In this document: positions 24,154 through 37,153 of the stretch, in pieces
How the letters are laid out: every line of letters begins with the position of its first letter
Position numbering within the stretch: position 1 is the first letter of the stretch
NCBI GenBank assembly: GCA_022605405.1
Contig: JABYQQ010000004.1
Location: forward strand, 1,364,001 to 1,428,000
Direction: 5' to 3'
Source of the DNA: Earliella scabrosa
Taxonomy: Eukaryota > Basidiomycota > Agaricomycetes > Polyporales > Polyporaceae
Length of the DNA: 64,000 nucleotides
Made by a program: the position numbers and the translations under genes
The notes under the pieces: model-generated
What the model saw: the letters and a program-made list of their open reading frames with translations, nothing else
Databases searched by the model: none
What the model was told of the DNA's origin: nothing

Positions 24154-24615
24154 GTTGAACTGATGGGGAATAAGGACGTGCGCGGAGGATGATTGCAGAG
24201 AGGAGTGCAAGGGCGAAGGCAGACGCAGACGCAGTTTTAAATATCGAATGGAGATAGGCGGAGAGAGTTCGAACTGTCAACTCGGAAGATAGATGTCATC
24301 GTAGACGCAGGCGATGGACGGAGGGTGGATACGTGCTGGTGGGCAAGGTTGACGAGCATATCCGTTCTCGGCAGGCACAGTGCACATTGGCGATGTCGAC
24401 GCGGAGAAGCTCTCGCTTCGACAGAAATTACATCCTGGAGAAGACCGCACCCTGAGGGGCGGACGCGGCGGTAGGCATGACATGACATATTCGATACCCT
24501 GACCATTCATCTCGATCGAATATACTTGGTACACTAGGGAGAGAAGATCAGAATCTTCAGATACTTGCTGACCAAGCGGTGAGACCACGGACCATTCAGC
24601 TTGAGCAGTGGTCTT
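24154..24615. other. Intergenic, promoter of the Ser-rich gene and 3' flank of F-box-like copy A
   Basis: 462 nt with no supported frame. The part next to 24153 must hold the minus-strand promoter of the Ser-rich protein. Confidence 0.5.
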
Positions 24616-27150
24616 CTAGTAGACCGGCAGATTAACGGGTGGTCGAAGCAACGCCTTCCCACTTGGTGAATAGACATAAGCGATGCCCTCCCGTATGCAT
24701 GCGTCGGGATCCTCCTTGCCATGCCTGTTCCGATGTCAAGCCAATATCAATGCTCAGATGGACAAAGAACTCACAGAGACTCTAGGTGCTTCTTCATAAC
24801 GTACCCACGCGCGTTGAAGTTGATGCATAGAGAACAGGCCCATAGTGCGCTGGGGTGAGCGTCGAAGGACAGAACGTGTTTGGCTGCCTCGACTCGCTGC
24901 ACCAAGGGTAGCTCGTTGTCACTGACACGCGTCCACTCCCGGTGGCGGTATGTAGTTCCCCAGTGATTGACTTCTGAGATTGAATGAAACAGCTGCTCGT
25001 GATAGTCAGTCACTGTGGAACTCATGATCAGGATCGTACTCACTGCAGCTTCCCATCCGAATGCCCGGCGCGGATCATTGCACCTCCGACAATAGAGACG
25101 CGCTTGGCATCTGTCTAGATCCGTCGCAAGTGTGCATGTCGGGTCCAGTCCTAGTGTCTGCACGATCTCCGAAAGGACGTCCGCGACTTCTTGTTCGTCA
25201 TGGAAGAAATTGACTGCGTTGAAGGGAATGGAGGTCTTGCCATCCTTGTCACGATCGCATGTGAGGAGTGTCGCTGTGTGGACATAGTGGGCAGAGCCTA
25301 GGAGCTCGCTGACCGAGGGGGCGAAGGCGTCCTGATCGGGCCATTGGTACGCGCATGGATGGGCGAGCACGGCAGGGAAGCGCAGGCGAGCATTGCAGTG
25401 TCTGCACACCCATACCGCCACGGCAAGCTCGAGTGGGTCCTTAACGTCGGGGGAGGACCGTAGATGCGTCTGTAGGCGTGATCGCAGCATGTCCGCTTTC
25501 TCCGCGAACCACCTGTCAGCGAGACCTGGTATGATTGCTGTAAAATCATCGCTGGTGATCGTCCGTGTAAGAGTAGCTTGAGCCAGCACCCGGCACTCCT
25601 TCATGAGTGCGAACTCGATGTACGGCGGTCGGATGTCCATCTGTGGCGTTCTCGGCAGCTGGACGTAATGAGCGAGGATCGCCTCTTCCAGGGCCTGGAG
25701 CCGCTCTGTCCAAACCCGTTCCTTGCGGACTTGACGGAACAGCTCATACGCTCGCGGCATGAGTTGTCTCCAAGCTGTCATCATCGACATTAGATCTCAT
25801 TCACAGGTCGGTAGGCGGAAACATACGGAGCGGAGAACGGCCTGCCAACATGCCATTGAAAGGGTAGTGGTCGGCTATCCTATTCCTGCATCCTTGCTCG
25901 CCGAGGAAGTCCACTTCTTGGCCCCAACCATTCTGCCTCAAACGGTCTAGGAGCCTGTGCGCAGCATCATGCTAACGTTAGAGGTGTAGACTTAGAGTAG
26001 ACGGTAAAGCCTGATAGAGCTTACTCTTCTAGACGCCGATACCTGTGGGACTTCTCTTCTCGTCCGGCCCACTGTCGGCAGTCGTCGCTATACTGGTGTA
26101 CTGTCAGTGATTCTGTGAGGGTATAAAGAGCTTCCGAGGATACATACATTCCTCATACCTATCGTGATCGTTTGGCGGGACCGGATAAAGGACCGGAGAG
26201 CGTCATTTCTATTCCTGCTCGCATTGGGATCCTGCAGGAGGGCACGACACTCGGCGACACAGGCATCCACTTGGGCCTTTGAGTAGCTGGAAGACCACGC
26301 ACATGAAGTCAGTGATGTCCTGCACGGCATGGACACACTTCGACTCACAGGATTGCGGTATCGTAGCGCCACAAACCGTGATAGTTGCAGATGTCTCCTA
26401 AACTGATCCTCGGATCGATCGACTCCACAAGCTCGCGGGCATCATCCACTCTACATGAGCTAGAGAAAGCCAAGAGATGTCAACGTCTATGTCAAACGGA
26501 CGAAGAGGAGACGAACATGGTGGGCAAGACGAGACAGTTCTGGCAGTACCGCTTGAGCCACTCCCAGACCACTTCGTCGACATCCGGCGCGCCGCAATGC
26601 TGCTCACAAGCGTCAGCGAATCAGACATGATGGCGACGAGCAAAACCTGCAGGGATCAATCTGACGTACGTGGCAGTGTGGCGAGAAGAGGAGATGGACC
26701 CACGCCGGGTCGCTCATGCGGACAAAGCTGGGGCGCGTAGGGAGATCCCGCGCCTGCAGTGCTTGGTTCCAGACAGACTTCTGGCTCCTCCTGTCGAGCA
26801 GCAGCTCCTTGAACGTCTTGCATGTTCTTATGAGGCTGCATAGATCACGCGGGTGGAGGTGGCTGCAAATCTGACCGCAGAATCAGCAGGTGGCTGGTTA
26901 GGGAAAGTTGCGAGAGGCATACTTCGGTCTTGAGCTCAACTGGCAGTTTCGTCAGCAGGTACGCCTCCGGAGGGATAGTTTCAGGGTTTCGTGTATTTCT
27001 TGTGGCTTCAGCGCGTCTGGAGGTTGTCTTCGCTGAATCGGCGGCCTTGCCGCGGCTCCGGCGTGTTAGTACGGCCCGAGGCGAAGCTTGATCCTTTGTC
27101 TCTGGGTGAGAACCTGCATGGTAAGCCTTCTTTCGCGCTCGGGTTTGCAT
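24616..27150 (-). CDS. F-box-like protein with C-terminal Cys motifs, family copy A
   Basis: Ten exons on the minus strand: 26923-27150, 26670-26870, 26517-26599, 26349-26459, 26148-26286, 26025-26092, 25827-25954, 25044-25774, 24775-24992 and 24616-24724, giving 671 aa with no frame break. The N-terminus is basic. An F-box-like helical motif follows at about 66-115 (LTKLPVELKTE, then ICSHLHPRDLCSLIRTCKTF). Next are a Trp/Cys segment (WLKRYCQNC), a charged middle, a long domain with LPRTPQMD and ITSDDFTAIIP, and Cys pairs VCRHC and YCRRC. Near the C-terminus is WACSLCINFN...HL, then CIREG..YV. F-box proteins usually bring substrates to SCF ubiquitin ligases; that role is inference. Intron structure matches pseudogene D exon for exon. 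The intron before 24992 is 51 nt and leaves the frame open if retained. Confidence 0.85.
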
Positions 27151-28240
27151 TGTGGTGAGGAATAGCAGGTGTTGAAGCAAGTTAAGTAGTGGTTGATGGT
27201 TGACGTGGATGCGGAGGAAGAAGGGGTGAAGCGCCCACGTGTTGAACTGAGGTATACCCGATTGAGCGAACAAAAGGGGTGGAATTACCCCCTTTGATCA
27301 GTAAGTCCCTCCAATCGTCTGCGTAGGGGAGACAAGGGCCATAAAGTCCTACTGAAGTGTTAATGTGTTCAGCAGACTCTCCATGTGTCGCGTAACTGCG
27401 TACGTTGACGACCGGTCTAGATCTATGTTCCTAGTTCAGAAAGGAGCCTGGGTGGTATCCGGGGCTATATAATGTGTTAAGCTCCCTCTGCAGCGTTTAA
27501 ACGACTCGGAGGCTTTATAGTTGTTACTAGCGAAGAGGCACTCAGCGAGATTCGAGAAGATGGTAGGCACTCGGGGGATAAGTAGGACTGATGCCACTGA
27601 TTGTGGATGGTTGCTAGGACTATTACGTCACCCCTCACAGCAAGTTGGCGCCTTTCTCTCGATTCCACTTGACGATCACTCTGACCTACCAGTGCATCAA
27701 TGACTGCTGGTATCTCAGCTTGGATTGCGCCTGTGCGCTGGCCGACTGAACTCACAGACCAGCAATGCAATGTACATAACAAGTCATTCATTTGCTTGTG
27801 CGGCAACTCGAAGACATTCAAGTTCGACGAGTCAAAATGTCCTATGCAGAATACGCGGGCAACGTCGCGCTAAGTGAGACACACAAGGTTCATCAGCACT
27901 TGCTATCATGCGTTGTCAGCGGCGGTGGAAGCTGTCCATCGCCTCAGCTGTCATGGCCTCACCGCCTGTGGCGGAATACAGTAGCTTAAAGCTGAGTCTC
28001 TCCCACGCAATTTACAGTCTCTCATTTTCGTTCCTCCGCCTCATAGCACTGTAGGACTATAGTCTCTCTTGCGACGATTGGAGATCACTAACTCGCTGCT
28101 GTAGGGATCTGTCGTAGTACAACTAGTATTCTCACCCAAGCCCACCGTCCCCAACCGTCGAACGGGCAAGTCATACGATCCCGTTAATGCGGGACATATT
28201 CTGAAAGCAAATACTGATGCAATTCCTTCAGATTCCTAAC
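27151..28240. other. Intergenic region between F-box-like copy A and the HET gene
   Basis: Promoters of both divergent genes must lie here. A TATA-like GGCTATATAATG occurs at 27463-27474. Short frames on both strands have no recognisable domain. Confidence 0.45.
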
Positions 28241-30386
28241 ATGTGGCTCCTCAGAACGGCGACTTTGACACTCCACTATTTCGTCTCCCCCGATCAAGTG
28301 AAACCTGGATACGTGATTCTTTCACACGTCTGGGACAAGGACGAGCAAACATTCCAGGACGTACGTCAAATCCACGCTCGTTGTGAGGCATCTGGTGAGG
28401 ATCGTCGCAAGGCCGTGTCTTTGAAAATCAGGCGATTCTGCGAGGTTGCGGAAGAACAAGGCTACGCTTGGGCATGGGTTGACACCTGCTGTATCGACAA
28501 GACGAGCAGCGCGGAGCTCTCTGAAGCTATCAATTCAATGTACCGGTATTACAGCCTTGCGTTGGTTTGCTTTGTATACCTGGACGACGTCCCCACAAGC
28601 TCAATGCATCATCACGGTACACAAACTCCCAAGCCCGGTCTCTCCTCCTTCGCACGGAGCAAATGGCACAGTCGGGGGTGGACCCTTCAGGAACTCATTG
28701 CACCTCGAACCGTTCTCTTTCTATCCGATTCGTGGGAGTTCCTAGGCTCCAAGGTCGAATTCGCCGATGAACTGAAGATGATCACGCGCATACCCGCTCC
28801 GGTACTCACGCTCGAACAGAGTCCAGCAGAGCTGAGCGTCGCTTGTCGGATGTCTTGGGCGGCAGGACGGTCTACGACCCGACTGGAAGATCAAGCCTAT
28901 TGTCTTCTAGGACTATTCGACATCAACATGCCGACGCTCTACGGAGAAGGGAACAAGGCGTTCCGCCGTCTTCAGGAGGAGATCATGAAGCACTCCCCTG
29001 ACACCACGCTGTTTGCGTGGGGTCACAGCCTTTCGGACTATCGCACCTTATCCCTGATCATACCTGGATCGGACGAGAGTGCCGGTCTATTCGCAACCTC
29101 CCCGCTCTACTTCAAGGATTGCTCCAATATCGAGTACATACCTCGCCGGCATCTTGGAGACACTGGAAGCGGTCCCGTTGACCTACAGGTGTGTGGTTAA
29201 CACACTGAGCACTCCGTGACCTGACCTGACTTGACCATGCACTTAGGACACTGCTGCCCCATCCCATGATGCCGTCCCCATGACTTTCACGTTGACGCCT
29301 CACGGCGTTCTCGCTCGGATTCTGATCATTCGCATCGGACAAGTCATCTTCGCAGACCTGTTCTGGTCAGAGTCAAGCACGAGCCGCGGGAGGATCCTCC
29401 TAATTCTCAGGAGGTGTCCTCATGTTGCGCACACGGCCCTGCCGCTTTACGAGGCTGGAGTCAAGCAGAACATTCGGTCGAGTATGTCACATTATAGTCT
29501 AAGACTTGCCCACGAGCGACGCATGACACAGCAAGACGTTGAACTCATGAATGCATCATGGGAGACTGTATACCTCGCACATCCTCCTCGTCAAATCCAT
29601 GACACACCGCCTCTCTACGTCCCGCTCAACCACAGCTTTTCTCCTCCAATTCGCGTTCCCGAGGAACTCATCGCTCGGGCGGGTATCCTCCTTGTGCGTC
29701 GCTGCGAACCAGATGATGTTCTAATGACCAACGCTGAGAGCCCCTGGTTGGGTGACCCGCCCACCACAATTATGTTTCGATCACCGCTGGCGACGAAGAG
29801 TGTTACGCTACAAGTTGGACAATGCATGGAGACGGGCACGAGCAGGATAGCATTTGGAGAAGCACACCTGTATTCCATCTGGGCGAACATCTACCACTGC
29901 ACGCACCCTGAATACGCCTCCTCCACGAATATCCCCTCCATGAGCCACAGATGTCCAGACGACCACATTCTGACATGGTCCAACCACGGCGACGCACTTG
30001 CCGAGTATTCATGCAACTTCGACCAGCGGTATAAGGGCGGACCGGCCAAGATCATCACGCTCACCTTCACGCGGTCCCGACATACCCTCACTTGGACGGA
30101 CATCAAGCAGTGTTGGGATGACTACGACACGGAAACCGAGTCGAAACGTCTGGGGTTCCCTCTGCCTCGACCCAGGTCCACAAGCTTCTCAACTACAACT
30201 CCGAGTCCATCATCGTCTCCGACCGCCGAACGATTCCCCACCCCCATTGCGCGGACGCGCTCCATCAACTCTATTTGTGAAGAACGCCCTGCGGAAACGA
30301 ACGATACTAGCAACATACGTCCACAACAAATGGTTCATGACCGTCGTCGTCTCTCTTCGCATCGGAGGGACCATGCATTCCCCTGA
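28241..30386 (+). CDS. HET-domain (heterokaryon incompatibility) protein
   Basis: Two exons, 28241-29188 and 29247-30386, code 695 aa. The HET domain occupies roughly residues 20-160 with its three hallmark blocks: GYVILSHVWDKDEQTF (23-38), AWAWVDTCCIDKTSSAELSE (76-95) with MYRYY soon after, and SRGWTLQELIAP near 143-156. It continues with MSWAAGRSTTRLEDQAYCLL and MPTLYGEGNKAFRRLQEEI, the usual basidiomycete layout (HET plus DUF8212-like). The C-terminus is Ser/Thr/Pro-rich and low in complexity. HET proteins trigger growth arrest or cell death on non-self fusion. The start at 28241 (MWLLRTATL) matches the family; an in-frame ATG eight codons earlier is possible. The gene lies between F-box-like copies A and B. 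The intron is 58 nt, phase 0. Confidence 0.93.
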
Positions 30387-30597
30387 TGTCTCCATGTTGT
30401 CCGTTGCCCCATCCGTTCGAGTCTGAGCTTCCCATTCTGATACACGCTCCATCCTCATAGCTGAACGAAGTCGCCGTTCAGACGGGTTCCGATGTATTTT
30501 ACATATTACATGGATTAGAACGACACAATAGTACAACGACAAATACATCCGGAGGTCATAGGAAATTGGCAAGGTGGGCTGAGAAGTGGGCAATGAT

Positions 30598-33149
30598 TCA
30601 GGCGCTAGGTGTTAAGGACAATTCAGTGGGAAAGGTATATGCGGGGCGCAGAAGCACTGTGCTCTCGCCTGGATGCAGGTAGAGTGTCCCGTCCTGGATA
30701 TGGTCATCAGAGTAGGTGATGTCATGCCTACATGCGAAATCAGCTCCTACGCTCGAGTCAACAACGAATGAAACTCACTTGTCCGAGAGATGCGCCTCGA
30801 CCTGATCAGCACGGCCATTCCATCGCACGCACAGCGAGCACGACCAGACCGCGCCCGGAGTGGTGAGCACAAGCGCGGGCGGTTCGCTATCTAGGCCCGC
30901 GAACGCGGCCTTCTCCATAGAGGTGTCCGCAACTTCCCACTGGTCGTGCGAGTAACGCTCCTCCGAACACGTGTGGCGCAACTGGACAACACAGACATCA
31001 GGATCCCCAAATACAGGCGTCCGGAAGAGCTAGCGCACTCACCGCTGCCTCCCACATGTAGGCCGCGAGCGGCTTGCTTTCGCTCTGGTAACGCACACAG
31101 TAGCCACAGCGCAACCGCGTCCTGCACGCCTCCAGCTCCGCGGCGGTCGCCCGCGCGGGGTCGAGTCCCAGCGCCTTCACGATGTGGGTCATGAAACGGA
31201 GCACACGCCTGAGGCCGGCCACTTCGCACATATTCTCGAACTTGAAGGGGCAGCACGTGGAGTCGAACCCTTCTTCTCGGGCCCGAATCACAACAGCGGT
31301 TCGGTAGAGGTCCGACTGGCGCTCGTAGTTCTTGTAGAAATTCCGTAAGGCCCGTGCACACGAGTGACTGAGGACGGTGGGATAGCGGTAGAACGCGAAG
31401 GGCGCGTCCCTGGACCAGCAACGGGTGCACGGGAGAATCGCGATCGCAAGATCTAGGACGTCCACGTCGCTGGGGACAACGAGTTCGAGTGCTTCACACT
31501 CCTTGCGGAGAGCAGTTGCAAACTGCTGCCTTCGCTCCTCCATCCAACGCGTGACGAGAGTGGGGACGAGAGCGGCAAAGTCGTCTTGAGTGACACTCCG
31601 GTCATTTGGAGCGTCTGCTAAAGCCCGGCACTGGGGCATGAGCACGATATCGACGGTTTCAGGACGGCCATCCATATGGGCTGTCCTGGGAAGGTGTACG
31701 CAGTGAGCGCGCAGCGCGGCTTCCAGAGATGCAAACCGCGCATGCAGGATGTCCGTGCGCTCTTTATCCAGTCGCTCTTGTCGAGTCCGTTTGAGGAATG
31801 GATCGACAGCCTTCAAGACGTTCTCCCATGCTGTACAGCTATTGTCAGATGCACGGAGGAGACTGAGATGAAGCATACGTACATTTAGGTGTCAGCTTGG
31901 AGGACTGTCTAACGACCGCCAGCTCCGACATCTCTCTCAGGCCCCACTGATCGAGGAAGTCGATATCCTGATCCCATCCCAGCTCTCTCAGACGTCTAAC
32001 AATCCTGCAATACACCAGTGAGTACCAGAGGATCGTTGCAGACAGAGGCACTGACTCTGTGAAGCGCTCACTACGTTTGACATCCAGAGTGGTTGCTCGT
32101 GCAGCTTGCTGCTTGCCGTACCAGAACAGACACTGTTTCGCATACTGGATGAAAGGATCGTGAGTGCTTCCAGCACGTAGTGGAGGTTGTACACTGACCA
32201 CAGCTCTATCTGCAGTACACGCTCTCTGTTTCTTGATAAGCTGCGAACGAGCTTGCTCACTGATGGGCTTCGGAATTTGCTCCAGCTTGTCCACGAAGGT
32301 ATCGACGTGCGACCGCAAGAGCCTGTAGTGCTGATAGCGGCTGTACGCGACAAGATGAGCGATAGCCCGGGTGGATCAACTGGATACCCACGATTGTTGA
32401 GTGAGATACCCTCCGAACAGCTTCAACAGCGGTTCTCCCTCGTCCTCCTCGTCATCCTGGTCATCCTCGTCCTCGTCCTCGCCCCCGTCATAGTCTATAA
32501 ACACTCGATGATGGTCAACTTGCAGGATGGCGGTTTGAGCGTCATAGTACGAGTACGACCTGTGTGCCGTGCGTGGAATTAGCCATACATCAGAGGAATA
32601 CAGGCCATAGAGATATGCAAACAGGTACGTACATTTCTGACGCACACTTCAGGCAGTACCGAATGAACCACGCCCATTGGACTCGTCGTACATTGGAGTG
32701 GCCACAATTCTGACAGGGGAGCATGAGAGGGATAGATGCATATGCAAGGACAACTGAGAAGCAATCGCTCACCTGACAGCAGGTCCCAAATAGAAGATTC
32801 ATGAATGCCGGTTCGCTCATGAACGGCGGACACGGTGGGAGGTCAGGACCGGCATTTTCGCGCGCTGCGTGCCAGAGCCGCTCGTTTGTGCGGTGCAAGA
32901 AGAACGCGCGGAACTTCCTGCACGTTCGGGCGAGATTGAGCAGGTCTCGTGGATGCAGGTTCCCAAAAATCTGTGACGCGTGAGTGCACGAGAAAAGAGA
33001 TCAATGGGTTACGATCGCACCTCCAACTGAATCTCTACTGCCAAGTCCGGAAGATCCTGCAATCGGCCCCTTCCCATCCGTGCCGTTCGTTGTGCGCCGG
33101 ACGCTGCAGCATTTCCTGTGGTTGTTCTGATCTTCTTGCTAGGTGGCAT
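30598..33149 (-). CDS. F-box-like protein with C-terminal Cys motifs, family copy B
   Basis: Ten exons on the minus strand: 33021-33149, 32773-32970, 32633-32709, 32410-32559, 32199-32340, 32056-32144, 31883-32004, 31043-31830, 30779-30981 and 30598-30727, giving 675 aa with all phases consistent. The N-terminus MPPSKKIRT matches copy C. The F-box-like region spans LQDLPDLAVEIQLE and IFGNLHPRDLLNLARTCRKF. It is followed by RYCLKC, a strongly acidic Asp/Glu run near residue 150-170 absent from the other copies, a domain with LPRTAHMD and VTQDDFAALVP, Cys pairs (PCTRC, CGYC) and the C-terminal WSCSLCVRWN...HL, ending near YLHPGES. It has one intron more than copy C. Its start is 207 nt from T1, head to head. 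The SCF adaptor role is inferred from the F-box-like motif only. Confidence 0.85.
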
Positions 33150-33355
33150 ACTATAGAGCGTGTGGTGAGTGAGAGGTGCGAGGAGGAGGACAGGCATGCA
33201 ACGACGCGTCGAGTGGCACGCGTCGCTCCCACGCCACCGGCAAATGCCGGCAGACTCCCTCTTTGTCTTTGAGCATGGCAGCCATGGCTGCTTGAGAACG
33301 ACAACCTGAGATGAACCAAGGAACACCAAATTAGCATCCTCAGTCTTTCTCCCTC

Positions 33356-34785
33356 ATGATGTACTCGCGCTGCCCGTCAAATAGTTACTGGCTGGTCAGA
33401 GACCCGCCAAACACGCCGCAGTGGCTCCCTCAATCTCAGGTTGACCTGCGAACTTGTCATTGGCAGGAATATGGCGGGTGTGTATATCTCATCATACTTG
33501 CTTACACGGTTCTCATGCATCTGTTAGACTTGATTCCTCGACCCGCTGAGCAACCAGTGTGCGTTTACACTAATGGTAGCTGCAAGCCCGGGTTGTCACT
33601 GCAAGCCCAGATGGGTATGGCGAACCAACCTGCGAAACTACGATTCTTCCTGGTGAGCAGATCGAAATGGTCCATCATTAACGACATGATTTTTATGCCA
33701 GGCGAACCTCGTCATTGGACTGGCTGACAACTTTATACAGGCGGCTATCCGAACTGCATGTCTCGCTCATGGGATCGAACTACGAACACTCAGTAACCAT
33801 GACGGTCGCGTGAAAGATGTGCTCAAGAAAATCAAACCCGATGTGGGTCCTCGCACGCAGTACTCATGTTTCCAACAACCCATAATCTGTCAGGTTCTTG
33901 CTCATATCGAAGATCTTCGACGGTATGAGGACGGTTGGCCCATCTCTTTCTATCTGAAGTTGGCGATGAAGGGCGCTGCACTGCGTCAGCGGAGGAACGA
34001 AAGTCACCTCAGCCACTACCCACACGAGCGCGTATGTTCTTTGTTGCCTTGGTATAAAACCATCTTATTCAACTCATCACGACAGAATGTCAATCATCAT
34101 TCTTCCCACGACCATCAGCTCAAGAACCAAGAACAGCTGGGAGTGCGCTCCGCAACTGACCATGTTAGTGAAAGGGTGTGCCTAAGTGGCCTTTATCTTC
34201 GCTAATGGGATGATCCCTGCAGTCCCTCGCACAGTCCACGGATCCTGGCGAATCCGAGGACGAGGTGGTCTCCATGATCAGCGCACCTGAGGTCAGATCG
34301 TGCCAATCTCCGTCTGCTAACGAGGTGAGACATAGTGTAACAGGCCCGCGCCTGTAACTGACCAGACATTGACATGTCCCTAGAGTATCTACGCAGCCAT
34401 GGGGACTAGTACTCTTCCTGCGACCACGGGCCCTACGACCTCCATGAGTATTGCCTCGACTCGAGGCAGAGTTGCTTCCAATCCATGTTCTGCGTCCACC
34501 CCTGTCCGAAGGCCCACCGCTTCGCCGACGGTGTCCCAGTCCATATTCCAGCTCCTGCTTTCCTTCTCGATCCCTCATGGAGATGCCGTATATTTGGTAC
34601 AGCTCTTCGCATCCTTTGGTATTTCCGATCTCGCGCACCTCAAGATTTTCGCACGTATGCATTCACGGGATGGCTGGCTCTCCGAGCTACGCCAGAAGGG
34701 GGACATCAGCGAGATACAGATGCGAGTCTTGCGCGAGCTCCTTGACCAGGTGGCAAAGGAAGAATTGAGCAGCAAGAGACAGTGA
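33356..34785 (+). CDS. Unrecognised tandem-family protein T1
   Basis: Predicted exons: 33356-33652, 33741-33842, 33894-34031, 34086-34163, 34223-34324 and 34384-34785, all joined in phase 0, giving up to 372 aa. The first exon is uncertain; an intron ending near 33524 may cut it, as in T2 and T3. Three family blocks are visible: PGLSLQAQMGMAN near the start, YEDGWPISFYLKLAMKG in exon 3, and the C-terminal FARMHSRDGWLSELRQKG followed by SEIQMRVLRELLDQVAKEE. The stretch between blocks is Ser/Thr-rich and poorly conserved. T1 is the first of three direct tandem copies. I do not recognise the family and assign no function. Confidence 0.68.
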
Positions 34786-34852
34786 GTGGACGTCAATACG
34801 AAGTTTCCTACAATAGACGACTTCGAATTTGTGCTATGATGCGCTGAATGTC

Positions 34853-36179
34853 ATGGTTGGGTTTTTGAGCTCAGAGTTGTTCTGCCGCGAAGCACCGCCC
34901 CTGTTCAACCGAAGACCAAGCTCAGGGCCGAGGGCGCATCTGGCCGGATTCATCAACTTCGAGCGTCGCGACTGCACTTTTCGTTACCGTCAGTATGCCG
35001 CAGCACAATATCACTCCGGTGAGTAACAACCTACCGCAGCGCTGTTTAGCCCAAAGGACAGGTAGAGCGGGCTCGGAGAAACTGCCAGCCTTAGAATGCC
35101 TTAATACATCGCAGCACTCGTAGCTCCTCAGCTGAGTATTTCACTATGAGACCCTGCCCACGTCGTTACATCCATTACGTATGGCACATGGACGGTCGCG
35201 ACAAGCCTTCTTTGCAGGCAGCAATGGGAATGATCGGCGACGACTCCGGGTTCAAGTTCATACTGGTGCTTTCCGATCATGTGGGTCATTCGCAGGATTT
35301 CATTCTGACGCCCATTGCTACAGACTACTATCAGGCAAACCTGTCTGGACCATGGAGTAGACCTGAATCTTCCGTACGGCCGGCAGGATGAAGCAGTTCT
35401 GGACACGGTGAAGAAGCACGTAAGTGCATCTCTGTAGCTGCATGAAAACACTCGCTTGATATCTACGCTAGGTCTTAAACAAAGTACCCCGTCTCCGTGG
35501 ATATGACGGGGGATGGCCAGTGACCGTGTATTTCAAGACCGCGTTGAAGTCTCACTTGTCGTCACTCTGCTCGCCCAAGCCACCTACTCCATCCAGTGGA
35601 CGGCACAAACACACTAAATCGCATGTATGTGTACCGTCCCAGATGCAAAGATGCAGCTAACCTACTCTTAGTCGACTGGCAAGAGAGGGTCGCTCTGTGA
35701 AAAACCGGTCAGCAAGCACACGTCTCAGATGGCCCGACGCAGACAACGCCCCGCCGCTGTACGAAACCTGAGGGAGACGCCGACTTTGTGCAGTCACAAT
35801 ACATCTGTATCCGAAGATGACGAGGTAACGTCCACGACCGTCTTATCATTCTCTTCAGACGAGTCGCCAACCGCCTGCTTGATAGCGTACCCCTGCCACT
35901 CTGACTAGAATCAGGACCCCCATCCCAAACGCCTCGCCCTCTATCTCATCCACGCCGATCCTCAACAGACTCCTCTCGCTTCCACTCCCGCGACCGGACG
36001 CGGAGCGCATCGCCGCGCTCTTCACAACCCTAGGTATCAAGGACATGTCGTATTTGCGCATGTTCGCGCGGATGTACGCCCGCGATGGGTGGCTTCGCGA
36101 GCTGCGGCAGGTAGGCCAGCTAAGCGAGATCGAGATGCGCCTCCTGCGCGAGATGCTCGACCATGTCGCACGGGAATGA
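34853..36179 (+). CDS. Unrecognised tandem-family protein T2
   Basis: Exons: 34853-35018, 35132-35265, 35324-35419, 35472-35624, 35672-35824 and 35886-36179, 331 aa, frame kept throughout. The family blocks are KPSLQAAMGMIGDDSGFKFI, TTIRQTCLDHGVDL in exon 3, YDGGWPVTVYFKTALKSHL in exon 4, and at the C-terminus FARMYARDGWLRELRQVG then LSEIEMRLLREMLDHVARE, nearly the same as in T1. The linker is Ser/His/Arg-rich. The gene starts 67 nt after the T1 stop codon on the same strand. The last acceptor (35885) was chosen because the other candidates break frame. No known family recognised. Confidence 0.7.
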
Positions 36180-37153
36180 AGATGGGCGTCGGAGTACGAA
36201 TGCTACAAGGAACGGGACTCGTCACATGTGGAAGAACCTGAGGAGATACCGCTGTAATGCTGCCAAGTCGAGGTGTCTGGTATCAGAAACGCAAATCCAG
36301 TGCATTTTTGCCCTGGCTGAGATCGTTGCGCAAGGCGGCGATGCTATGCAAGGCTGCAGCAAGGGCCTCCTCCGGGCTCGGAAGCTGTCAACACCCCAGG
36401 GCAGCGGACGTTAGTGGTCAACATCCGTTCGAAGTGCGTCGTTGCGGGGTTCTACTAGTTTCCAGTAAGGTGGGGGAGGCGGGCAGCCCGAAGCTCGGCT
36501 CTGATTCTGTTTCCGTCCATGCCGTAATACACCGCTGCAGCAGCACGGAGACCGTGAAACGCGTCTCTTTCATAAAGATCTTCGGACTCTACAACACTTA
36601 ATCTAACCTTTCAGGTAACTGTCAATGCTTATCACTCACGAGTCTGCGGCGTCTGAAATGCGGACGCCGCGATAGAGAAGCCCGAGCTTGGAATGATATC
36701 CGATGACCTCAAGCTTCGTCGTTCCTCTGCGCCCGGCAGCGACCACTGTGCCTCCACGCCCACCTCGTATGGTAGGGTACAACGACTTCATAGCGACAGG
36801 TACAGCCGGTGTATGTGCGTATACGGTGTCTTACACAAGATACTGGCAGGGTTGGCGTACACCATGAAGATGCGATGCGTTGTACGCAGTTCTACGCTGG
36901 CAGGTGAGTGCTAGTCGCTTCCGTACTAGACGCTCTGGGGATGCTCTGAACGCACCAGCCTTCAGGAAGGACCCTGAAGTACCTCTCCTTCGGCACGAAA
37001 AGGTATAGGTAGCTGAGAAGCAGGACGCTCCGTGAACTCGTGGTGGGCATGCGCGATATACCCCCAGAAGCCCGGACACCTCAAAATGCAATGCCGTAAG
37101 TGGACAACGACTATATATGAGCCTCGTCAGAGTTGACTGGCGGCTCTGGAGCC
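36180..37153. other. Intergenic between T2 and T3, possible family remnant
   Basis: No intact gene. A frame starting at 36693 and a stretch near 36811-36903 reading QPVYVRIRC faintly recall the EQPVCVY start of the T1 core, with donor-like GTGAGTGC after it at 36904. It could be a broken fourth family member; the evidence is thin. Confidence 0.3.
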
